A DNA stretch of 64,000 nucleotides. Source: Novosphingobium jiangmenense. GTDB taxonomy: Bacteria > Pseudomonadota > Alphaproteobacteria > Sphingomonadales > Sphingomonadaceae. Positions 1-8,910 of the stretch are shown piece by piece (positions within the stretch are counted from its first letter, which is position 1; each line of letters begins with the position of its first letter). Where the stretch lies: positions 519,424 through 583,423 of the forward strand of contig NZ_JADQDC010000001.1 of assembly GCF_015694345.1 (NCBI RefSeq), read 5' to 3'. The translations under genes and the position numbers were made by a program. Below the pieces are notes generated by a model. That model ran no database searches, was not told the DNA's origin, and saw only the letters and a list, made by a program, of their open reading frames with translations.

Positions 1-501
1 ATGGAGAAGATGGACCTTGCCCTGCGCGAGACCGAGCGGCTCCACCCGGTGGCCTACATGCTCAGCCGCAAGGCCAATGCCGATATCGAGCGCGAGGGCT
101 ATCGCATCCGCAAGGGCGAGTTCGTGCTGCTCGCCCCCTCGGTCAGCCACCGCATGGAAGAGACCTTCCGCAACGCCGATGCCTATGACCCTGAACGCTT
201 CAACCCGCAGAACCCCGATGCGCAGATCGAGAGCAATTCGCTGATCGGCTTCGGCGGCGGCGTCCACCGCTGCGCCGGCGTGAACTTCGCGCGCATGGAA
301 ATGAAGGTGCTGGTGGCGATCCTGCTGCAGAACTTCGACATGGAGCTGATGGACGAGGTGAAGCCCATCGCGGGTGCCTCGACCTACTGGCCGGCCCAGC
401 CCTGCCGCGTGCGCTACAAGCGGCGCAAGCTGGACGGCGCAGGCGCGAGTGCCGATGTTGCCGCGCTGGCCAAGGCCGCCGGTTGCCCGGCCCACGCTTG
501 A
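1..501 (+). CDS. Cytochrome P450, C-terminal part (cut by window start)
   Basis: This is the C-terminal 166 residues of a heme-thiolate monooxygenase; the rest lies upstream of the window. The K-helix ExxR motif is ETER at residues 10-13 of the visible part. The heme-binding loop is FGGGVHRCAG with the thiolate ligand at Cys91. The FGGGxHRCxG form resembles CYP51-type P450s, but family assignment needs the missing part. A [2Fe-2S] ferredoxin gene follows on the same strand and is the obvious electron donor. The first base of the window happens to begin an ATG, but the fragment is far shorter than a normal P450 of about 400-460 residues, so that is not the true start. Confidence 0.93.
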   Translation: MEKMDLALRETERLHPVAYMLSRKANADIEREGYRIRKGEFVLLAPSVSHRMEETFRNADAYDPERFNPQNPDAQIESNSLIGFGGGVHRCAGVNFARMEMKVLVAILLQNFDMELMDEVKPIAGASTYWPAQPCRVRYKRRKLDGAGASADVAALAKAAGCPAHA

Positions 502-514
502 TCAACCCGGCTTT

Positions 515-599
515 CGTCATTGCGAGCGGAGCGAAGCAATCCAGAGCGATTTGCGATGACGCTCTGGATTGCTTCGTCGCTTCGCTCCTCGCAATGACG
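515..599. repeat. REP-like inverted repeat, CATTGCGAGCG family, copy 1
   Basis: Left arm 515-548 and right arm 560-599 are nearly perfect inverted repeats that begin CGTCATTGCGAGCGGAGCGA. Related copies lie at 975-1052 and 4195-4278. It sits between the P450 and ferredoxin genes and could form a strong hairpin in the transcript. No ORF here is credible. Confidence 0.85.
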
Positions 600-633
600 A
601 GGTAATGGGAACAGGGACGGTAAAGGGAGATCC

Positions 634-966
634 ATGGCCAAGGTGACTTTCGTCCAGCCCGATGGAACGGCGCGGACTTGCGTGAACTTCGAGGGCATGA
701 CCCTGATGCAGCTGGCGGTCGGCAACCTTGTCGACGGCATCGACGCGCTGTGCGGCGGGATGATGCAGTGCGCGACCTGCCATTGCTGGATCGACCCGGA
801 CTGGCTCGACCGCACCGGCGCGGCGCGGCCCGAGGAGCGCGAAATGCTCGAGGCGATCGAGGGCGTGGAAGTGCGCCCGAACAGCCGCCTGTCCTGCCAG
901 GTCCAGCTGGGCGAGGAGCTTGACGGGCTGGTTGTGCATATCCCGGCGGAGCAACCGGGAATTTAA
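634..966 (+). CDS. [2Fe-2S] ferredoxin
   Basis: A 110-residue plant/adrenodoxin-fold ferredoxin. The four cluster ligands are visible as C40-x5-C46-x2-C49 (in LCGGMMQCATC) and a distal C88 (in LSCQ). It probably passes electrons to the P450 encoded just upstream; the ferredoxin reductase is not in this window. The ATG at 634 follows a purine-rich GGGAGA ribosome-binding site. Length and cysteine spacing are typical. The 132-bp gap from the P450 gene holds a hairpin repeat, so the two may be co-transcribed with different stoichiometry. Confidence 0.93.
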   Translation: MAKVTFVQPDGTARTCVNFEGMTLMQLAVGNLVDGIDALCGGMMQCATCHCWIDPDWLDRTGAARPEEREMLEAIEGVEVRPNSRLSCQVQLGEELDGLVVHIPAEQPGI

Positions 967-974
967 CGGGCCCT

Positions 975-1052
975 CGTCATTGCGAGCGTAGCGAAGCAAC
1001 CCAGGGCGTCGCTGCGCCGCCACTGGATTGCTTCGCTACGCTCGCAATGACG
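975..1052. repeat. REP-like inverted repeat, CATTGCGAGCG family, copy 2
   Basis: Arms at 975-1003 and 1024-1052 are inverted copies of CGTCATTGCGAGCGTAGCGA and its continuation. It follows the ferredoxin stop codon and may act as a transcript end or stabiliser. Confidence 0.85.
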
Positions 1053-1070
1053 AAACTAACCGTCCCTCTC

Positions 1071-1119
1071 CCTACGCATCCGGTTGACACTTCACCGAAG
1101 TGAAATCAGAATGCGTAGG
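1071..1119 (+). promoter_or_regulatory. Putative promoter framed by a 9-bp inverted repeat
   Basis: A TTGACA -35 box at 1084-1089 and a CAGAAT -10-like box at 1107-1112 are 17 bp apart. A CACTTC/GAAGTG inverted repeat at 1088-1093/1097-1102 lies between them. Outside them CCTACGCAT (1071-1079) and ATGCGTAGG (1111-1119) form perfect 9-bp arms. The outer repeat contains the octamer that recurs upstream of other operons in the window. Predicted to drive the SDR at 1170. Confidence 0.55.
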
Positions 1120-1169
1120 AATGACAACGATAATCGCCGAATCATCGGCTTGGAGAGGGAACTGACCGT

Positions 1170-2042
1170 ATGACTGCGGCAGACAACACCGGCCTTGCTG
1201 CGCAGGCCCTCGATTTCACCGGCAAGACCGTCCTTGTCACCGGCGGCGGCGTGGGCATCGGCCGCGCGATTGCCGAGGCCTTTGCCGGCGCAGGGGCAAG
1301 CGTCGTCATCGCCGAGATCGACCCGGCCAATGCCGACGCCGCCGAAGCCGCCATGCCCACCGCCCGCGTGATCCGCTGCGACGTGCGGCAACGCGGGGTC
1401 GGCGCGATGCTGGCCGAGCGGATCGCGGCGGAGACGGGCAAGCTCGACGTGCTGGTCAACAATGTCGGCCACTTCGTCCACGCCCGGCCCTTTGCCATGC
1501 TGGAGGAGGACGAGGCCGAGGAAATCCTCGACGTCAACCTTGGCCAGCTGCTGCGCATGACCAAGGCGATGATTCCGCTGCTGCGCAAGGGTGCGCCGGG
1601 CTCTTCCATCATCAACGTCACCTCGATCGAGGCGCATCGCGGCATTCCCTATTGCTCGGTCTATGCCGCCGCCAAGTGGGCCGTCACCGGCTTCACCAAG
1701 AGCCTCGCGCTGGAACTTGGGCCCGAGGGCATCCGCGTCAACACCATCGCGCCCGAGACGACCGACACGCCGCAAGTGGCGCTCGATTACATGATCCCGC
1801 CCGCGAACCGCGCGCACGAGGAACGGTGGATTCCGCTGGGCCGCTTTGGCCAACCCGGCGACTGCGCGGGCGCGGCGCTCTACCTCGCCAGCCCGCTGGC
1901 GGCATGGGTGACGGGCAGCACGATCAACATCGATGGCGGCGCGCTGGCAGCGGCGGGCTGGTACCGCACGCCGCAGGGCGAATGGACCAACGTGCCTCTG
2001 ATTTCGGGCAATGGTCTGGTCATTCCGGGGACGGTTTCGTGA
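1170..2042 (+). CDS. Short-chain dehydrogenase/reductase (SDR)
   Basis: A 290-residue classical SDR that probably oxidises or reduces a hydroxyl or keto group with NAD(P). The cofactor loop TGGGVGIG is at residues 24-31, followed by NNVG in place of NNAG, and the catalytic pair is YAAAK at Tyr165/Lys169. The C-terminal extension of about 25 residues after the IDGG motif is longer than usual. Its TGA stop overlaps the GTG start of the next gene (GTGA, 2039-2042), so it heads a translationally coupled four-gene operon. A promoter with two inverted repeats lies upstream. Confidence 0.9.
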   Translation: MTAADNTGLAAQALDFTGKTVLVTGGGVGIGRAIAEAFAGAGASVVIAEIDPANADAAEAAMPTARVIRCDVRQRGVGAMLAERIAAETGKLDVLVNNVGHFVHARPFAMLEEDEAEEILDVNLGQLLRMTKAMIPLLRKGAPGSSIINVTSIEAHRGIPYCSVYAAAKWAVTGFTKSLALELGPEGIRVNTIAPETTDTPQVALDYMIPPANRAHEERWIPLGRFGQPGDCAGAALYLASPLAAWVTGSTINIDGGALAAAGWYRTPQGEWTNVPLISGNGLVIPGTVS

Positions 2043-2464
2043 GCGATCTGGCCGCGCTGCGCCGCACCGCCGAACGCTATGCCCTCGGCGCAGACCGCCG
2101 CGACAAGGCGCTGTGGCGCGAGGTGCTGGCCGAGGACGTCGAGATTTCCGGCCCCGGCTTCAGCATCAAGGGGCTGGAGGCGAACCTCGGCTCGATCGAC
2201 CACCTCGCCCACGCCTTCAGCGCCACGCGGCATGTGGTCCACGATATGAACGTGGTGGTCGAGGGCGACGCTGCACGGGGTGAGACCCGCTCCACCGCCG
2301 AACATCGCATTGCCGCGCCCGATGGCGACAAGCTGCTGGTCTGGGCGATCCGCTATCAGGACCAGTGGCGGCGTGAGGGCGCGAGCTGGAAGTTCACCGC
2401 CCGCGCCCTGATCGTCGATTGGGAGGAACTGCGCAGCGTCGGCAATCCGGGCGGCGCGGCGTGA
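2039..2464 (+). CDS. NTF2-like/SnoaL-type protein
   Basis: A 141-residue alpha+beta cone-fold protein of the nuclear transport factor 2-like superfamily, which includes ketosteroid isomerase, scytalone dehydratase and dioxygenase beta-like subunits. The N-terminal region RYALGADRRDKALWREVLAE, followed by DVEI, is typical. The start is GTG at 2039, overlapping the previous stop by 4 bp. The next SDR also begins with GTG overlapping this stop (2461-2464). Specific activity cannot be assigned, but being sandwiched between two SDRs suggests isomerisation, dehydration or an accessory step on the same intermediate. Confidence 0.8.
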   Translation: MSDLAALRRTAERYALGADRRDKALWREVLAEDVEISGPGFSIKGLEANLGSIDHLAHAFSATRHVVHDMNVVVEGDAARGETRSTAEHRIAAPDGDKLLVWAIRYQDQWRREGASWKFTARALIVDWEELRSVGNPGGAA

Positions 2465-3267
2465 GCGGCCTTTCCGGACGCACGGCCTTCGTCACCGGGG
2501 CGACCGGTGCGATTGCCGAGGCTTGCGCGCTGCAGCTCGCCCGCGATGGCGCGCGGCTGGCGCTGATGGCGCGGCGGGCCGAGGGGCTGGCCGAAGTGGC
2601 CGAGCGCATCCGCGCGCAAGTGCCGTGGGCCGAAATCCACACCTTCATCGGCGATGGCACCGACGAGCAGGCCGTCACCGAAGCCGTTCAGGGCGCGCAT
2701 GATCTGGCCGGACGGCTCGACATTGCCTTTGCCACGGTCGGCGGCGGCGGGTTCAGGCCGATTGTGGAGAGCACGGCAGACGACTTTCGCGATGCCTTCG
2801 AGAGCAATGTCGTCTCGGCCTTCCACGTGATCCGCGCGGCGGCGCCATTGATGCGGCCCGGCGGGTCGATCGTGTGCCTCTCATCCGGCGCGGCGGTGCT
2901 GACCTTCCGCCACCTTGCCGCCTACCATGTGGCCAAGGCCGCGCTCGAAGGGCTGGTGCGCTCTGCTGCCGACGAGCTTGGGCCATCGGGCCTGCGCGTC
3001 AACGCGATCCGCCCCGGCCTGACGCGCTCGGGCGCGACCCAGGGCATGTTCGATGGCGGCGCGGCGGAAGCCTTCCTGCCCGAATATCCGCTCGGCCGGC
3101 TGGGCGAGGCGCAGGACATGGCGGGCGCGGTGGGCTTCCTGGCCGGCGACGAAAGCGCCTGGGTGACCGGGCAGTGCATCGCCGTCGACGGCGGCAACCT
3201 GCTGCGCCGCAGCCCCGATCTGGCACCACTGCCGGTGGTGAACGCGAATTCCGAAGGGAGAGAATGA
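2461..3267 (+). CDS. SDR family oxidoreductase
   Basis: A 268-residue classical SDR. The start chosen is GTG at 2461, which overlaps the preceding stop as GTGA; an in-frame upstream ATG at 2419 would overlap the NTF2-like gene more. The cofactor loop is TGATGAIA, slightly off the usual TGxxxGIG. The NNAG motif is replaced by ATVGGGG, while Tyr155/Lys159 of YHVAK are intact. It ends with an ATGA overlap with the next gene. Substrate unknown. Confidence 0.87.
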   Translation: MSGLSGRTAFVTGATGAIAEACALQLARDGARLALMARRAEGLAEVAERIRAQVPWAEIHTFIGDGTDEQAVTEAVQGAHDLAGRLDIAFATVGGGGFRPIVESTADDFRDAFESNVVSAFHVIRAAAPLMRPGGSIVCLSSGAAVLTFRHLAAYHVAKAALEGLVRSAADELGPSGLRVNAIRPGLTRSGATQGMFDGGAAEAFLPEYPLGRLGEAQDMAGAVGFLAGDESAWVTGQCIAVDGGNLLRRSPDLAPLPVVNANSEGRE

Positions 3268-4166
3268 TGAAGGTACTGGTCATCGGCGGCACAGGGGCGC
3301 TTGGCGGCCATGCCGCGCTGCATCTGGCGGCACAGGGGCATGACGTGACGATCACGGGCCGCTCGTCCGCGCCAGCAGGCACGCCGCTCACCGAACTCGG
3401 CTTCCTCAAGGGCGATTACGTGGCGGGCGATTTCACCGCCGACAAGCTGAAGGGCTTTGACTGGATGGTGTTCGCGGCGGGCAACGATCCGCGCCACGTG
3501 CCGCAGGGCGCGGACTTCGGCGCATGGCTGAAGAAGGCCAATCACGAAGCCCTGCCCGCCGTCTTCGCCGCCGCGCGCGAGGCTGGCGTGAAGCGCGCGG
3601 TGCAGCTCGGCAGCTTCTATCCGCAGGCCGCGCCCGAGCTGATCGCCGGCAACGTCTATATCCAGTCGCGCCTTGCCGCCTGCCAGCTCGCCCGCAACGA
3701 GGCGAGCCACGATTTCGACGTGGTCAGCGTCAACGCGCCGTTCATGGTCGGCGCGGTGCCGGGCCTGCCGAGCGCGATCTTCGAGCCCTATGTCGCCTGG
3801 GCCAAGGGGCAGATACCGATCCCCTTCTTCGCGCCGACCGGCGGCACCAACTTCATGTCGTTCCGTTCGCTCTCCGAGGCTATCGAAGGCGCGCTGCTGC
3901 GCGGCGAGCCAGGCAAGGCCTATCTCGTCGGCGACGAAAACCTGACCTTCCGCGAATACTTCCAGCTGTTCTTCGACGCAGTTGGCAGTGACGTTCAACT
4001 TGAGGAGCGCGACGAGGAATTGCCGCTCCTGCCCGACATCGCCATCCCGCAAGGGCGCGGCAACACGATCAGTTATGAACCCGACGCTGGCGAAACCGCG
4101 CTGCTCGGCTATCGTCGCGGCGATGTGGCGGCGGCGGTCGCCGAGATCGTCGCCCAATACGGTTGA
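3264..4166 (+). CDS. NAD-dependent epimerase/dehydratase-like (extended or atypical SDR)
   Basis: A 300-residue Rossmann protein with an N-terminal IGGTGALGG nucleotide-binding loop (residues 7-15), in the NAD-epimerase/NmrA-like group. The ATG at 3264 overlaps the upstream stop (ATGA) and follows GAAGGGAGA. It lacks a clear YxxxK pair, so it could be a reductase, an isomerase-like enzyme or a regulatory NmrA-type protein. It is the last gene of the coupled SDR/NTF2/SDR operon. Confidence 0.8.
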   Translation: MMKVLVIGGTGALGGHAALHLAAQGHDVTITGRSSAPAGTPLTELGFLKGDYVAGDFTADKLKGFDWMVFAAGNDPRHVPQGADFGAWLKKANHEALPAVFAAAREAGVKRAVQLGSFYPQAAPELIAGNVYIQSRLAACQLARNEASHDFDVVSVNAPFMVGAVPGLPSAIFEPYVAWAKGQIPIPFFAPTGGTNFMSFRSLSEAIEGALLRGEPGKAYLVGDENLTFREYFQLFFDAVGSDVQLEERDEELPLLPDIAIPQGRGNTISYEPDAGETALLGYRRGDVAAAVAEIVAQYG

Positions 4167-4194
4167 AGACTTGCTGATTTCCGCCCCTTGCTCT

Positions 4195-4278
4195 CGTCAT
4201 TGCGAGCGGAGCGAGGCAATCCAGAGCGTCGTGCCTTGCGCTCTGGATTGCTTCGTCGCTTCGCTCCTCGCAATGACG
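4195..4278. repeat. REP-like inverted repeat, CATTGCGAGCG family, copy 3
   Basis: Third copy of the inverted repeat beginning CGTCATTGCGAGCGGAGCGA, with its complement ending at 4278. It lies between the epimerase-like gene and the esterase gene. Confidence 0.85.
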
Positions 4279-4316
4279 AAGATGTATGGGGCACGAGGGC
4301 CAAGGGAGAGAAACTG

Positions 4317-5240
4317 ATGACGCTCAATCCACAGGTCGAGGCGCTGCTCGGCTTCTTCGCGCAGATGCCGCCGATCGATTACGAGACGATCACGCCCGAG
4401 GCCCTGCGCGAGGCCAACAAGCCGATGCAGATGGGCCCGCCCCCGGCCGTGGCCGAAGTGCGCGACCTGACGCTGGATCTGCCCGGTCGCACCATCGCCG
4501 CGCGGTTCTACAAGCCCGAGGGCGCAGGCGATAACGCACCGCTGGTGCTGTTCTACCACGGCGGCGGCTGGGTGATCGGCTCGATCGAGAGCCACGATGC
4601 CACCGCACGCGCGCTGGCCGTGGCGGGCGGCGCGGCGGTGCTGTCGGTCGACTACCGCCTCGCCCCGGAAACGCCCTTCCCCGGCCCGCTCGACGATTGC
4701 CACGATGCGCTGCTGTGGGCGGTGGATCATGCGGGCGAGCTTGGCATCGATGCCAGCCGCCTTGCCGTGGCGGGTGACAGCGCGGGCGGCAACCTTGCCG
4801 CTGCCGTCGCCATCCGCGCGCGCGATACCGGCGGGCCGAAGCTGGCCCATCAGCTGCTGATCTACCCGGTGACGGACACCAACTTCGAGAACGGATCGTA
4901 CACCGAGAACGCCGAGGGTTACTTCCTCACGACGCGCATGATGCAGTGGTTCTGGACGCACTACGTGGGTGATCACGGCGATCCGCACCCGCATGCCGCC
5001 GTATTGCGGCACGAGAACCTGACTGGCCTGCCGCCTGCAACAGTGCTGGTGGCGCAGTACGATCCCCTGCGTGACGAAGGGCTGGACTATGCCGAGGCAC
5101 TGAAGAAGGCCGGCGTGCCGGTCGAGACCGAACTGGCGCCGGGCATGATCCACGGCTTCTTCTCGATGTTCGAGGCGGTGCCCGATGCCATGCCCTATAT
5201 CGAGCGGGCGGGCGCAAGGTTGAAGGCGGCTTTCGCCTGA
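4317..5240 (+). CDS. Alpha/beta hydrolase, hormone-sensitive lipase (HSL) family esterase
   Basis: A 307-residue cytoplasmic esterase. The HSL oxyanion-hole motif HGGGW is at residues 81-85. The nucleophile is Ser155 in GDSAGG, with Asp249 (in YDPLRD) and His279 (in IHGF) completing the triad. The ATG at 4317 follows AAGGGAGAGA; the reading frame runs further upstream only through the REP-like repeat. It may release ester-linked groups from a catabolic intermediate such as a Baeyer-Villiger ester, but this is inference. It is convergent with the next gene, with a single base between the stops. Confidence 0.92.
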   Translation: MTLNPQVEALLGFFAQMPPIDYETITPEALREANKPMQMGPPPAVAEVRDLTLDLPGRTIAARFYKPEGAGDNAPLVLFYHGGGWVIGSIESHDATARALAVAGGAAVLSVDYRLAPETPFPGPLDDCHDALLWAVDHAGELGIDASRLAVAGDSAGGNLAAAVAIRARDTGGPKLAHQLLIYPVTDTNFENGSYTENAEGYFLTTRMMQWFWTHYVGDHGDPHPHAAVLRHENLTGLPPATVLVAQYDPLRDEGLDYAEALKKAGVPVETELAPGMIHGFFSMFEAVPDAMPYIERAGARLKAAFA

Positions 5241-5241
5241 A

Positions 5242-7215
5242 TCAGTGAACGGCGAAGCGCGCCGAGGCCTGCAGCACGGTGCGCTCCGAGCGTTCCCATG
5301 CGGCGATCATGTCGGCCAGCGGCATGGGCTTGCCGAACAGGTAGCCCTGCAGCTTGTGGCATCCGGCGCGGCGCAGCAGGTCAGCCTGCTGCTCGGTCTC
5401 GACGCCCTCGGCAATCACCCGCATGTCGAGCCCGCAGGCGAGCATGATCGCGCCGGTCACCAGCATGGCCGCCTTGCTGCCGGGGGCGAGGCCATCGAGC
5501 AGCGACTTGTCGATCTTGATGTGGCTGAAGCCATAGCTGCGCAGGTAGTGGATGCTGGTGAAGCCGGTGCCGAAATCGTCGAGCGCGACCGACATGCCGC
5601 GCTGCTTGAACGTCTCGACCGCCCGCACCACGCGTTCGGGATTGGCGAGGAGATAGCCCTCGGTGATCTCGAACTGCAGGCGCTCGGGCGGAAAGCGGGT
5701 CTGCTCCAGCACATGGGCGACCTGCCGTTCGAAATGGGCATCGCGGAACTGCGCCGGGCTGACATTGACGCTTAGCCGCAAATCGCCCAGCGGCGCGATA
5801 TCGCGGCAGGCGCGTTCGAGCACGAACATGCCGAGCGGGTGGATCTGGCCGGTGGCCTCGGCAATGTCGATGAAGTCGTCGGGCGGGAGCGGCCCTTCCG
5901 GGCGGCGGGGCCAGCGCAGCAGCGCCTCGACCGCGACGATCCGGCCGGTCCAGGCATCGACTTCGGGCTGGTAGAACACCTCGAACTCGCCACGCGCCAA
6001 CCCGCGCCCGATCTGCGCTTCGACCGCGAGGCGATGGAGGCGGCCCTCGTCGAACGCGGCATTGTAGATCGCCACCTGGTTCTTGCCGCCGGTCTTGGCG
6101 TGATACATCGCGGTATCGGCACGGCGCAGCAGTTCGCGCGGAGTACCGGCCGCATCGGTATTGGCGGCAATGCCGATGCTTGCCCCCACCTGCAGCACGT
6201 GGCGTTCGATCAGCACCGGCAGCGAGACTTCCTCGAGGAAGATGGCCGCCAGCTGCTCCGCCTCCCCTTGCGCGCCGGGAGCCTCGATCAGGACCGCGAA
6301 TTCGTCACCCCCGACGCGGGCGAGGCGGGCGAAGGGCGGGCAGAGCTGGCCAAGGCGCAGGCAGATGCTGCGGATCAGCGCATCGCCGGCCTGATGGCCA
6401 TGCTCGTCGTTGACCGCCTTGAAGCCATCGAGGTCGATGAAGATCACGGCGAGGGCATCGTGCGGGTGTTGGCCGCGCTCCTCCAGCCGGTCCAGCCGCA
6501 TCAGCAGCTCGCGCCGGTTGGGCAGGCCGCTCAAGGGATCGCTGAAGGCGATGCGGCGGTTCTCTTCGGAAAGCTTCTCGGTCTCGCGCTGGCGCGTGCG
6601 CAGATGGCTCTGTGACCGGATCAGTTCGGAAAACGAGATGTTATAGCTGTGCGTCACCACGATCATGCCGATGCACACCAGCGTCAGTACCACCGATTGC
6701 GCCAGCAAATGCCCGCCATCGACCCACGAGAAATAGAACAGGAACGACAGCGTGCTGACCACCGCCACGCGCATCGCCGCCGGGCGCAGCGTCATCAGGC
6801 AGAACACGGTGCTCACCTCGGTCAGGCCGAGGAAGAAGGTGAGGTTGCTGCGCGCATAGACATCGCCATCAGGATAGACCCAGATGCACCACATCTCGAA
6901 GGCCAGCGTCATCAGCACCGCCAGCCAGCACGTGCGGCGCAGGCAGGCGGCGATATAGGCGTCGGAATGCTTGGCCGGATCGCTCTGCACCCACCACCAG
7001 ATCCCCCGCCAGACGGCGACGGCGCAGATGAACAGGGGGGTCAGGATGGTCTTGACGGGATTGGCCGGATCGAAGAACGACAGGCCGATGGCAAAGGCAT
7101 TGCACACCAGAATCGCGTAGAGCAGCGGCATCTGGCTCGAGAACGAACGGAACTGCGCCCGCATCAGCTCCGGGTCGCTGGTATCCAGCTTGAGGATGTT
7201 CGCAAAGGCCTGCAT
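5242..7215 (-). CDS. Membrane-bound GGDEF-EAL protein (cyclic di-GMP turnover)
   Basis: A 657-residue protein. About six hydrophobic segments fill residues 30-195, followed by a short linker helix, a GGDEF domain (intact VGGDEF) and an EAL domain (VEALLRW signature with NVSPAQF, DDFGTG, KIDKSLL and EGVET motifs). Both catalytic signatures look intact, so it may make and degrade cyclic di-GMP. The N-terminal region does not match a sensory domain I can name, though MASE-like is possible. A second EAL gene lies upstream on the same strand. Confidence 0.93.
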   Translation of the reverse strand: MQAFANILKLDTSDPELMRAQFRSFSSQMPLLYAILVCNAFAIGLSFFDPANPVKTILTPLFICAVAVWRGIWWWVQSDPAKHSDAYIAACLRRTCWLAVLMTLAFEMWCIWVYPDGDVYARSNLTFFLGLTEVSTVFCLMTLRPAAMRVAVVSTLSFLFYFSWVDGGHLLAQSVVLTLVCIGMIVVTHSYNISFSELIRSQSHLRTRQRETEKLSEENRRIAFSDPLSGLPNRRELLMRLDRLEERGQHPHDALAVIFIDLDGFKAVNDEHGHQAGDALIRSICLRLGQLCPPFARLARVGGDEFAVLIEAPGAQGEAEQLAAIFLEEVSLPVLIERHVLQVGASIGIAANTDAAGTPRELLRRADTAMYHAKTGGKNQVAIYNAAFDEGRLHRLAVEAQIGRGLARGEFEVFYQPEVDAWTGRIVAVEALLRWPRRPEGPLPPDDFIDIAEATGQIHPLGMFVLERACRDIAPLGDLRLSVNVSPAQFRDAHFERQVAHVLEQTRFPPERLQFEITEGYLLANPERVVRAVETFKQRGMSVALDDFGTGFTSIHYLRSYGFSHIKIDKSLLDGLAPGSKAAMLVTGAIMLACGLDMRVIAEGVETEQQADLLRRAGCHKLQGYLFGKPMPLADMIAAWERSERTVLQASARFAVH

Positions 7216-7338
7216 CCGGCGCGTTTTCCGCCCTAAGTCCTTGAATCTTCGTTAAGATACCAGTTCTAGGTAAAAACCTTTAAGATGGGGGATTAACCAG
7301 GGCTGCGTAGGATTGCTTAGCCAGTCTCGGCGGCGCGA

Positions 7339-8106
7339 TCATCCGGCAAGGGACGACAGGCCCGGTGGCCGTTGCCACGATACCGCGGGCAGGCTTTCCA
7401 CCGCCGGCCTGGCAAAGAAATACCCCTGCATCAGGGTGACGCCGAGATCGCGCAGCACGTCCTGCTCGGTCGCGGTCTCGATCCCTTCGCACACCGGCTC
7501 GATACCGAGATCGTGCAGCATCCTGATCGTGTTGCCGACGATTGCCCGTTTCGGCCGGCTGCTGTCGATATCGCGGATCAGGTCCATGTCCAGTTTGACG
7601 ATATCTGGCTGGAACTTGCTCAGCAATCCCAGGCCCGCGTAGGCTGCGCCGAAATCGTCGATCGCGGTCTTGAACCCCATTGCGCGATAGGTCCTGAGGA
7701 TGTGCAGGATGTGGTTGACGCTGATCTCTTCGCTTTCGGTGAATTCGAAGATGATGTTCTGCAAGGGAAATCCGGTCTGCATCGCGGCGGCCAGCGTAAC
7801 CCGGATGCAGGCGCGCGGCTCGTAGACCGCGTTCGGCAGGAAATTGATCGAAAGGTTCGCCCCACTGGCAGCAAGGCCGGTTGCGGTTGCCTGCTCTATG
7901 GCGGTCTTGCGGCAGAGCTGGTCGAAGGCATAACGGTTCTCGTCAGACACTTGGGCCAGAATTTCGCCCGCGCTGCGCCCGTCCTGGCCCCTGACCAGCG
8001 CCTCATAGGCAAAGACGCGCTCTGACTCCACGTCGACGATGGGCTGAAACGCCATCGTGATCGGCAGGCCGAAGGATCTGTCATCAAGGCAAGCAGCGCA
8101 GGACAT
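7339..8106 (-). CDS. EAL-domain cyclic di-GMP phosphodiesterase
   Basis: A 255-residue stand-alone EAL domain with no membrane segment. YEALVRG, FEFTESEE, DDFGAAYAGL, KLDMDLIRDID and CEGIET match the metal- and substrate-binding motifs of active EAL proteins. An N-terminal MSCAAC hints at redox or metal binding but is too short for a domain. It is transcribed in the same direction as the GGDEF-EAL gene, with a 123-bp gap. Confidence 0.9.
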   Translation of the reverse strand: MSCAACLDDRSFGLPITMAFQPIVDVESERVFAYEALVRGQDGRSAGEILAQVSDENRYAFDQLCRKTAIEQATATGLAASGANLSINFLPNAVYEPRACIRVTLAAAMQTGFPLQNIIFEFTESEEISVNHILHILRTYRAMGFKTAIDDFGAAYAGLGLLSKFQPDIVKLDMDLIRDIDSSRPKRAIVGNTIRMLHDLGIEPVCEGIETATEQDVLRDLGVTLMQGYFFARPAVESLPAVSWQRPPGLSSLAG

Positions 8107-8145
8107 ATGGGCACTCCATCATGCGCGTTTGTGCCAGAGAGGAGT

Positions 8146-8910
8146 TTAGCTTTTCGATAACGGCGATCTCGTGGCGACCACGGGGGGTGGCACTGAGAGC
8201 CGGGCCGGGGCCAGCAGGAACACGGCATAGCCCCGGAACATCGGATGGCCCTCCAGCCCAGGCGGCGCCTGCCATTGTCCGCCTTCGACCAGCGCCACCC
8301 GGAAGGGGATGGGGAAGCCTTCCAGTCTGGCGAAGTAGGCTTCGTAGCCGGGGATGGTGGAGCGGGCCTGGTAGGTCTGGATCACGACTTCGTCCACCGT
8401 GCCGGCCAGCTGCGCGAGCGCCTGCGGGTCGCCGTTGGCGCTCCAGTCCATCAGGCCGGTGATAGAGAGGCGCATGTCCTTGGGCAGGCGGGCGCGCAGG
8501 TCTTTCAGGAACGCGGCGTAGCCTGACAGGCCCTTGGTTGCGGCGTCGAAATCCACCTGCAGGCCTGCCACTTCGTTGCCCGCCGCGCGCCATTGCGCGA
8601 GGTCTGCGAGGATCGCGGCGCGGGTGGCGTCGGTCCAGTCGAGCCGGTCGGCGCGGACCACCAGCCACAGCGTCCGCCCCCGCAGACGCGGCGTGCCCAT
8701 GCGCAGGCGGTGGAGGCGGGCCGGGCCGTCCTTCCGCACTTCGCCATCGAGCAGGTAGACGGTGCGCGCCTTCACTTCCGGCGCGGGATGGACGCCGGGC
8801 CAGACGAACACCGCCTCGGCCGTATCGGCGCGGACGCGCGGCGTGTCAGGCTGGCGCTCGCAGGCGGCGAGCAGCAGCGGGGCCAGAAAGGCAAGCGCGT
8901 GCCGGATCAC
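8146..8910 (-). CDS. Predicted lipoprotein, DUF3142-like
   Basis: A 254-residue protein beginning at GTG (complement of 8908-8910), which overlaps the upstream stop as GTGA. It has a lipoprotein signal, VIRHALAFLAPLLLAAC, with the lipobox cysteine at residue 17. The body, with DVVIQTYQ-like and LQVDFDA motifs, resembles the DUF3142 TIM-barrel-like family of unknown function. A longer reading from an upstream ATG at 8937 would overlap the neighbour by 31 bp and spoil the signal peptide. Confidence 0.72.
   Translation of the reverse strand: MIRHALAFLAPLLLAACERQPDTPRVRADTAEAVFVWPGVHPAPEVKARTVYLLDGEVRKDGPARLHRLRMGTPRLRGRTLWLVVRADRLDWTDATRAAILADLAQWRAAGNEVAGLQVDFDAATKGLSGYAAFLKDLRARLPKDMRLSITGLMDWSANGDPQALAQLAGTVDEVVIQTYQARSTIPGYEAYFARLEGFPIPFRVALVEGGQWQAPPGLEGHPMFRGYAVFLLAPARLSVPPPVVATRSPLSKS

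Noticed and set aside
2922..4157. 411-residue open frame opposite the epimerase-like gene
   Set aside because: Shadow of coupled operon genes; no motif and no ribosome-binding site noted.
4188..4316. Upstream extension of the esterase reading frame
   Set aside because: It is the translation of the REP-like repeat; the ATG at 4317 has a good ribosome-binding site.
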